In this document: positions 5,145 to 8,842 of the stretch, piece by piece
Position numbering within the stretch: position 1 is the first letter of the stretch
Layout: the number at the start of each line of letters is the position of its first letter
Source of the DNA: Candidatus Nanohalarchaeota archaeon
GTDB taxonomy: Archaea; EX4484-52; B79-G9
Assembly: GCA_030594795.1 (NCBI GenBank)
Contig: JAUVEK010000048.1
Span: 1 to 8,842 of the forward strand
Direction of reading: 5' to 3'
DNA length: 8,842 nucleotides
Program-made: the position numbers and the translations under genes
Notes under the pieces: generated by a model
What the model was told of the DNA's origin: nothing
The model's input: only the letters and a program-made list of their open reading frames with translations
Databases searched by the model: none

Positions 5145-6200
5145 TCAGGTTCTTATTTCGCCGACGAAGTTTTTTAGCATTAATTTCCTGATTGTTTTGG
5201 GGTCATGCCCAAAATTGCCATAGAGCCACATCAGTTTCACCAGTGCTGTTTCGCCTGTCATGTCAAAGCAGGGTATTGCGCCGGCGTTCATTGCTTTTTG
5301 CCCTACCTCGTACAGATTCATATCAACTTCACCGAAAGTGTTTTGAGTGGTGACGAAGACGGGGATGCCTTTCTTTGTCAGCATCTCTATTTTTTCTATG
5401 AGTGAGTTTTCGATAAAAGGAATGTTTCCCGGACCGAATGCTTCTATTATTATGCACCTGAAACCTGTTAATTTATCAAAAACAGAGGGGTTGAATCCGG
5501 GGTGAATCTTCACCAGAAAAATGTTGTTGTCTTCTATTCCTGATAAGACTTCCAGTTTTTTGCTGTTTTGTGTGTGTGAATTGAGATATTTCTTTTCAAA
5601 GACTATTTTTCTTTTGCTGTTGTCTTTCAGGGTTCCTATCATTTCGCCGATCAGATGAAAGTTGATGCTTGAATAAACGTCGAGATTCTCGTTTGTTATT
5701 CTTGTTGCCTCGTTTGTTATTTTTCGCGCTTTAGTGCCTTTGATTATTTTGCCATGGAAAGCTATGCAAACCTCATTTATGCCTGAGGAAGCGACAATGA
5801 CTGAGTCTGTAAAATTCTTTTTTGCGTCGCTTCCCCTGCCTATTGCTTTTACGCTTCCGGTCAATACAACCGGCTTTTTGAGATTCTGCAGCATGAAAGA
5901 AAGAGCTGCTGCGGTGTATTGCATCGTGTCTGTGCCGTGGATTATTACAAAACCATCGTATTTGCCATATTGCTTCGCGATTTCTCCTGCTATTTCGGAC
6001 CAGTGGTGCGGCTGCATGTTTGTGCTGTCGATGTTAAAGAGCATCTTGCTTTCGATATCTGCTATCTGCGCGACTTGCGGGAAAAAAGAAATTAATTCCC
6101 CTGTTTTGTATGCCGGCCTCAAGCCTTCTTCTGTCTTTACTGATGCTATTGTTCCGCCGGTTCCTATTACTAATATTTTTTTCTTTGCCAGAAAAATCAT
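5145..6200 (-). CDS. L-asparaginase, type I-like
   Basis: The product (351 residues) hydrolyses asparagine to aspartate and ammonia, probably in the cytoplasm, as there is no signal peptide. The first catalytic motif is GTGGTIAS (13-20, nucleophile T17). DSTNM (58-62) contacts substrate in the family. The second motif is HGTDTM (88-93, T90-D91), and the conserved lysine is probably K160 in KARKITNE. The C-terminal TALVKLMWLYG and LMLKNFVGEI are typical of asparaginases. GatD, the archaeal Glu-tRNA(Gln) amidotransferase subunit, shares the core but carries an extra N-terminal domain, which is absent here, and GatE is not adjacent, so plain asparaginase is the better call. It starts 4 bases after the lrp stop. 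AAAGGG abuts the ATG directly, which is unusually close for a ribosome binding site, so translation may be coupled to lrp. Confidence 0.88.
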   Translation of the reverse strand: MIFLAKKKILVIGTGGTIASVKTEEGLRPAYKTGELISFFPQVAQIADIESKMLFNIDSTNMQPHHWSEIAGEIAKQYGKYDGFVIIHGTDTMQYTAAALSFMLQNLKKPVVLTGSVKAIGRGSDAKKNFTDSVIVASSGINEVCIAFHGKIIKGTKARKITNEATRITNENLDVYSSINFHLIGEMIGTLKDNSKRKIVFEKKYLNSHTQNSKKLEVLSGIEDNNIFLVKIHPGFNPSVFDKLTGFRCIIIEAFGPGNIPFIENSLIEKIEMLTKKGIPVFVTTQNTFGEVDMNLYEVGQKAMNAGAIPCFDMTGETALVKLMWLYGNFGHDPKTIRKLMLKNFVGEIRT

Positions 6201-6204
6201 CCCT

Positions 6205-6657
6205 TTAATGTATTTCGTTCAGAACAACCAGTGTGTGCGTGTTTGCAACACCATCCATATCCCGAAGTCTGTTTATTATAAACCCGTTTAATTCATCTAT
6301 ATTTTTTGCATGAATCCTGATTATTATGTCTGTCCCGCCTGCAACAATACTTGCTTCATCAACGAGAGGATTCTTTTTTATATCTTTTGCCAGCTTTGCC
6401 TGGGATATTTTTTTGCATGATAGTGTCCTGTATTCAACATTTATCATCACATATGCGCTAATGTTTATACCCAGCTTTTTATTGTCAACCATTGCGCAAT
6501 AGCGTGTTATTATTCCATTCTCTTCCAGCTTTTTGATCCTGTTGTGTACTGTTGTTACCGGCATTCCTGTTCTCTGCGATATCTCCTGTGTTTTAAGTTT
6601 TGCATCTTTCTTTAAGAGTGCCAATATTGCCAAATCTTTTTCATTTATGTCCAACAT
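6205..6657 (-). CDS. Lrp/AsnC family transcriptional regulator
   Basis: The 150-residue product from ATG 6657 opens MLDINEKDLAILALLKKDAK, the usual Lrp start, then an HTH (about 25-50: LKTQEISQRTGMPVTTVHNR) and IKKLEENGIITRYCAMVD. The C-terminal ligand-binding RAM domain runs from about residue 68 (SAYVMINVEY) through VDEASIVAGGTDIIIRIHAK to the end. Such proteins sense amino acids and bind short palindromes, often their own promoter. An in-frame ATG at 6675 would add six residues, but the TATA box at about 6681-6690 predicts a start near 6658. That favours a leaderless message from 6657 and leaves the palindrome 6660-6674 free as an operator. It heads the operon with asparaginase and the ComB-like gene; asparagine or aspartate is a plausible ligand, by context only. 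Confidence 0.92.
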   Translation of the reverse strand: MLDINEKDLAILALLKKDAKLKTQEISQRTGMPVTTVHNRIKKLEENGIITRYCAMVDNKKLGINISAYVMINVEYRTLSCKKISQAKLAKDIKKNPLVDEASIVAGGTDIIIRIHAKNIDELNGFIINRLRDMDGVANTHTLVVLNEIH

Positions 6658-6659
6658 TG

Positions 6660-6674
6660 TGGAATAATATTCCA
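6660..6674. promoter_or_regulatory. 15-base palindrome, candidate Lrp operator
   Basis: TGGAATAATATTCCA has 7-base arms around a central A. Size and symmetry fit sites bound by Lrp/AsnC dimers. It lies between the TATA box and the leaderless start of lrp itself, so binding would repress the lrp-asparaginase-comB-like operon. It is also about 55-70 bases from the M28 peptidase start, so it could act on both directions. Confidence 0.6.
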
Positions 6675-6677
6675 TAA

Positions 6678-6690
6678 ATAATATAAATCT
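6678..6690 (-). promoter_or_regulatory. TATA box of the lrp operon
   Basis: The minus strand reads AGATTTATATTAT, centred about 26 bases before ATG 6657. Transcription would start at or next to the ATG, so the message should be leaderless. Confidence 0.6.
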
Positions 6691-6691
6691 T

Positions 6692-6720
6692 TGTATTTTT
6701 TAAAGGATTAAGTTTTTATA
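6692..6720 (+). promoter_or_regulatory. Candidate promoter of the M28 peptidase operon
   Basis: Two AT-rich boxes are present: GTATTTTTTAAAGG (6692-6705), which would place the start near ATG 6728, and TTTTTATA (6713-6720), which would place it near the in-frame ATG at 6743. Both predict a leaderless message, and no ribosome binding site precedes either ATG. The choice of box therefore decides the N-terminus. Confidence 0.4.
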
Positions 6721-6727
6721 TTTTAAA

Positions 6728-7897
6728 ATGTCTAAAATGGTCATGAAAAGTGAAACATTGGATTTCCTTGCAGAAAAGCCACGGGTTGCCGGCAGCAGGA
6801 GGAATGAAGAAATTGCAGGGTTTCTTTTGGATAAATATTCTTCTTTAGGTTATGATGTGAGTGTTGATGAACACCGTTTCATGGGATGGAAGCTACTTGA
6901 GGAGCCGCAGTTCTCTTTTTTGAAGCCGAAAAGAAAGAAGGCAGCTACAACGCAGATGGTCTGGTCGGGGTCTACGGAAGGGAAGTTCAGGGGGAAACTG
7001 GTTTCTTCGGGGGTACAGCTGACTTTCGAGGCGTACCCGTTTAGGAAATATTCAATTGTAGATGAAGATGGTAAAGAACAAGGGTATGTTTTGACAAGAC
7101 CGGATATGGTATGGCTCCAGTCCCTGACAAATGCAATGGATAATATGCCCTGCTGCCTGATAGATACAAAATCATGCAGGCAGATAGAGAGGTGGCAAAA
7201 GCAGGGAAAGGAAATTGAGGCGGAGTTCAGCATAAAGACGAAGTATATGCCAAACACGGTTTTGAGGAATGTTATTGCTACAAAAAAGGGGCGTGCAAAA
7301 AAGGAAATTGTTGTGTGTGCGCATTATGACTCTGTCCCTGATTCTCCCGGGGCGAATGATAATGCCTCGGGGACGCTGGTTCTTCTTAAGCTGGCTGAGG
7401 TGCTGTCAAAAGAGGATTTCAGACATACTATAAGGCTTGTTTCGTTTGATGCTGAGGAGTGGAATAAGCAGGGAGCATATATGTATGTTGAGAAAAGAAG
7501 GCAGAAGGTGAGTGAGAATAAGGCTCGCCTTGGTACGAAAACTGCCAGGTATCTTAAGAAGCAGACTGAGCTTGATAAGATAAAGGCGGTTGTTAATATA
7601 GATACTGTGGGGGCCGGGAAGACCATATATAATATATGCTCTAAAAAATACGCTGGCCTGGTCAAGGCAAGTGCGAAAGAGTCGGGGATGAATGTCGAGG
7701 TCAGAAGCGGATACAATGCCCCGCAATTTGACGGGTGGGCTTTTCATGTGGAAGGGGTTCCTGTGATTCATTTCGGGGTGTATCCGTACAAGTATTTTCA
7801 TACGCCTGAAGATACGAAGGAGAAAGTAAACCTGAAACTTATAGATGATGTTGCCGGGTTGATTGAGAAAATTGTGGATTCCCTGGATAAGGATTGA
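6728..7897 (+). CDS. M28 family zinc metallopeptidase
   Basis: The 389-residue product has the complete set of M28 zinc ligands: H199 and D201 in AHYDSV, bridging D211 in GANDNASG, catalytic and zinc-binding E243-E244 in FDAEEWN, D292 in VNIDTVG, and H358 in YFHTPEDT. Members remove amino acids from peptide ends or trim small peptides. There is no signal peptide, so it probably acts inside the cell on peptides. The N-terminal part (about 8-60, with RVAGSRRNEEIAGFLLDKYS) is the usual opening. An insert of about 130 residues (60-185) follows before the catalytic core, larger than in minimal M28 enzymes and with no recognised domain. Alternative starts are ATG 6737 and 6743. The Ntn hydrolase gene follows after 19 bases. 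Confidence 0.92.
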   Translation: MSKMVMKSETLDFLAEKPRVAGSRRNEEIAGFLLDKYSSLGYDVSVDEHRFMGWKLLEEPQFSFLKPKRKKAATTQMVWSGSTEGKFRGKLVSSGVQLTFEAYPFRKYSIVDEDGKEQGYVLTRPDMVWLQSLTNAMDNMPCCLIDTKSCRQIERWQKQGKEIEAEFSIKTKYMPNTVLRNVIATKKGRAKKEIVVCAHYDSVPDSPGANDNASGTLVLLKLAEVLSKEDFRHTIRLVSFDAEEWNKQGAYMYVEKRRQKVSENKARLGTKTARYLKKQTELDKIKAVVNIDTVGAGKTIYNICSKKYAGLVKASAKESGMNVEVRSGYNAPQFDGWAFHVEGVPVIHFGVYPYKYFHTPEDTKEKVNLKLIDDVAGLIEKIVDSLDKD

Positions 7898-7916
7898 TTG
7901 ATGCGGCTGTGGTGTT

Positions 7917-8672
7917 ATGTGTACAATTGGCGCTGCTTTCTCTTTGAATGCAACGTATGTGTTTAAGAACAGGGACCTGAGCCAGAAGGTTCTAATGGAT
8001 GGCCCTGAAATTAGGGAGGGGAAGCATAAGTATATTGCTTTTCCCAGGCCCGGTGGGGGCATCTGGTTCGGGGTTAATGAAATGGGTGTTGGTCTTACTG
8101 CTTCTGATGCGCATGTGACTAAAAGCTATCCTGTAGAGAAAGATGCAGGGGATAAGATAACCAGGATTTATGAGGATATTGTTGGGAATGCCTCTACACT
8201 GAAGGAAGCTGAGGAAATTATGACCGGCTCATTTGAGAAAATGATAAAGGTCCCGGATATGGTGATTGTTACTGATTCGAGGAAGGCATGTGTTTATGAG
8301 TATACGCCTGAAAAGCAGGCTATTGTAAGAAGGGTGAAGGGGTGTTTGCTTAGGGCGAATTCTTTTTTGGTGCTGAAAGGGGTTCCCTGCAGGAAAAAGG
8401 ATTTGAGTTCGCACCTGAGATACGAGAGGGCAAGAGAGATGATTTTTAAGAGAATTTCCCTGGCGCAGGTTAAGAAAATGTTGAGGGACCATAAGAATGG
8501 GCCGGGTGAGAATTCAATTTGCAGGCACGGGAAGAAAGAGGGGGAGTATACGACGCAGTATTCGGCTGTAGCTGAGATAAAAAAGAGGGTGATTAATGTT
8601 TATTATGTAGGGAATAAAAATCCGTGCATGGGAGAGTATGAGAAGATCAGGATTAGGCGAAGAGGTCATTAG
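7917..8672 (+). CDS. Ntn hydrolase of the C45 / acyl-CoA:6-APA acyltransferase type
   Basis: The 251-residue product begins MCTIGAAF. Removal of Met would expose Cys2 as N-terminal nucleophile without a propeptide. Other features fit C45-like enzymes: KNRD (17-20), NEMGVGLTASD (54-64), RANSF (146-150, the place of the family's TNHF), SSHLRYERA (164-172) and the late TTQYSAVAEI (212-221) before a beta-strand end with NKNPC. These enzymes hydrolyse or transfer amide-linked acyl groups; their best known member acts in penicillin synthesis, but most prokaryotic ones have no proven substrate. NRDE/TANGO2-type proteins also start with MC and an NRD motif and are the main alternative. It sits 19 bases after the peptidase gene, so both are co-transcribed, which suggests amide or peptide processing. 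A GGTG lies only 2 bases from the ATG, too close to be a normal ribosome binding site. Confidence 0.75.
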   Translation: MCTIGAAFSLNATYVFKNRDLSQKVLMDGPEIREGKHKYIAFPRPGGGIWFGVNEMGVGLTASDAHVTKSYPVEKDAGDKITRIYEDIVGNASTLKEAEEIMTGSFEKMIKVPDMVIVTDSRKACVYEYTPEKQAIVRRVKGCLLRANSFLVLKGVPCRKKDLSSHLRYERAREMIFKRISLAQVKKMLRDHKNGPGENSICRHGKKEGEYTTQYSAVAEIKKRVINVYYVGNKNPCMGEYEKIRIRRRGH

Positions 8673-8688
8673 GTTGTTTTTCTTTTTA
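8673..8688 (+). terminator. T-rich terminator after the peptidase operon
   Basis: Right after the stop codon the plus strand reads GTTGTTTTTCTTTTTA, two runs of five T, without an obvious hairpin. It separates the operon from the TATA box of the next gene. Confidence 0.5.
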
Positions 8689-8701
8689 GAACAATCTTAA
8701 G

Positions 8702-8709
8702 CTTTATAT
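8702..8709 (+). promoter_or_regulatory. TATA box of the right-edge gene
   Basis: CTTTATAT is centred about 27 bases before ATG 8733, so transcription should begin at the start codon and give a leaderless message. Confidence 0.6.
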
Positions 8710-8732
8710 TCTGGGAAGACGTATAATGGGCT

Positions 8733-8842
8733 ATGATGTTTCACAGGCACAAGATGAGAATTAACAGAATCGGGCGCTTGTCCATATCTGTATTTCTGTA
8801 TACGTTCGCGATTGCCATAATATGGCCGATGTACCCGCTTTT
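8733..8842 (+). CDS. Membrane protein, N-terminal fragment (continues beyond window)
   Basis: The frame is open from ATG 8733 to the right edge, 36 codons plus two bases. A basic opening (MMFHRHKMRINRIGR) is followed by a hydrophobic stretch (LSISVFLYTFAIAIIWPMYP), as in the first transmembrane helix of a multi-span protein such as a major facilitator transporter. Too little is present to name a family. The ATG at 8726 is in another frame and meets a stop after 12 codons. The TATA box position supports 8733. Confidence 0.6.
   Translation, partial: MMFHRHKMRINRIGRLSISVFLYTFAIAIIWPMYPL

Noticed and set aside
5145..6200. GatD subunit of the Glu-tRNA(Gln) amidotransferase
   Set aside because: The core motifs are shared, but the N-terminal domain of GatD is absent and gatE is not nearby.
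1..8842. Mobile elements, CRISPR arrays or defence systems
   Set aside because: No regularly spaced repeats, transposase or integrase motifs, terminal inverted repeats or tRNA-end duplications were seen. A duplicate of the tRNA-Ser 3' end was looked for nearby and not found.

Overview
The window comes from an archaeon. The evidence is an archaeal pelota gene, a small PRC-barrel protein, an Lrp/AsnC regulator, TATA boxes about 25 bases upstream of several starts (some giving leaderless messages), Shine-Dalgarno sites of the GAGGTGAT type on others, and a tRNA without encoded CCA whose intron is bounded by a bulge-helix-bulge motif. The standard genetic code fits, with TAA, TAG and TGA all used as stops. 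Small compact genes, a cysteine-rich secreted protein and a non-canonical tRNA intron would suit an uncultured or DPANN-type lineage, but the sequence does not settle the phylum.

Layout. Positions 1-989 (minus) hold the N-terminal 329 codons of a secreted, extremely cysteine-rich protein that runs off the left edge. Positions 1183-2325 (minus) encode a membrane-anchored protein built of three similar beta-rich modules. A 50-base AT-rich spacer separates it from the divergent pelota gene (2376-3392, plus), which ends tail to tail, with an 8-base overlap, against a small membrane-anchored protein (3385-3795, minus). Positions 3877-4001 (minus) are tRNA-Ser(GCU), interrupted in the T-loop by a 41-base intron. 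A PRC-barrel gene follows (4111-4377, plus).

The right half is a divergent cluster. On the minus strand an Lrp/AsnC regulator, an L-asparaginase and a ComB-like phosphatase lie in tight order (gaps of 4 and 6 bases). On the plus strand, from the same intergenic region, come an M28 metallopeptidase and an Ntn hydrolase of the C45/acyltransferase type. A 15-base palindrome sits between the lrp TATA box and the lrp start and is a good candidate operator. The inferred theme is regulated breakdown of peptides, amides and amino acids. The right edge holds the first 36 codons of a membrane protein behind its own TATA box.

The most notable items are the T-loop intron with a textbook 3-4-3 bulge-helix-bulge, the two palindromes placed between TATA box and expected transcription start, the triplicated module protein, and a ComB-like enzyme in an amino-acid setting rather than a coenzyme M setting. 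No CRISPR array, insertion sequence or integrase was seen. No gene-free stretch exceeds 300 bases.
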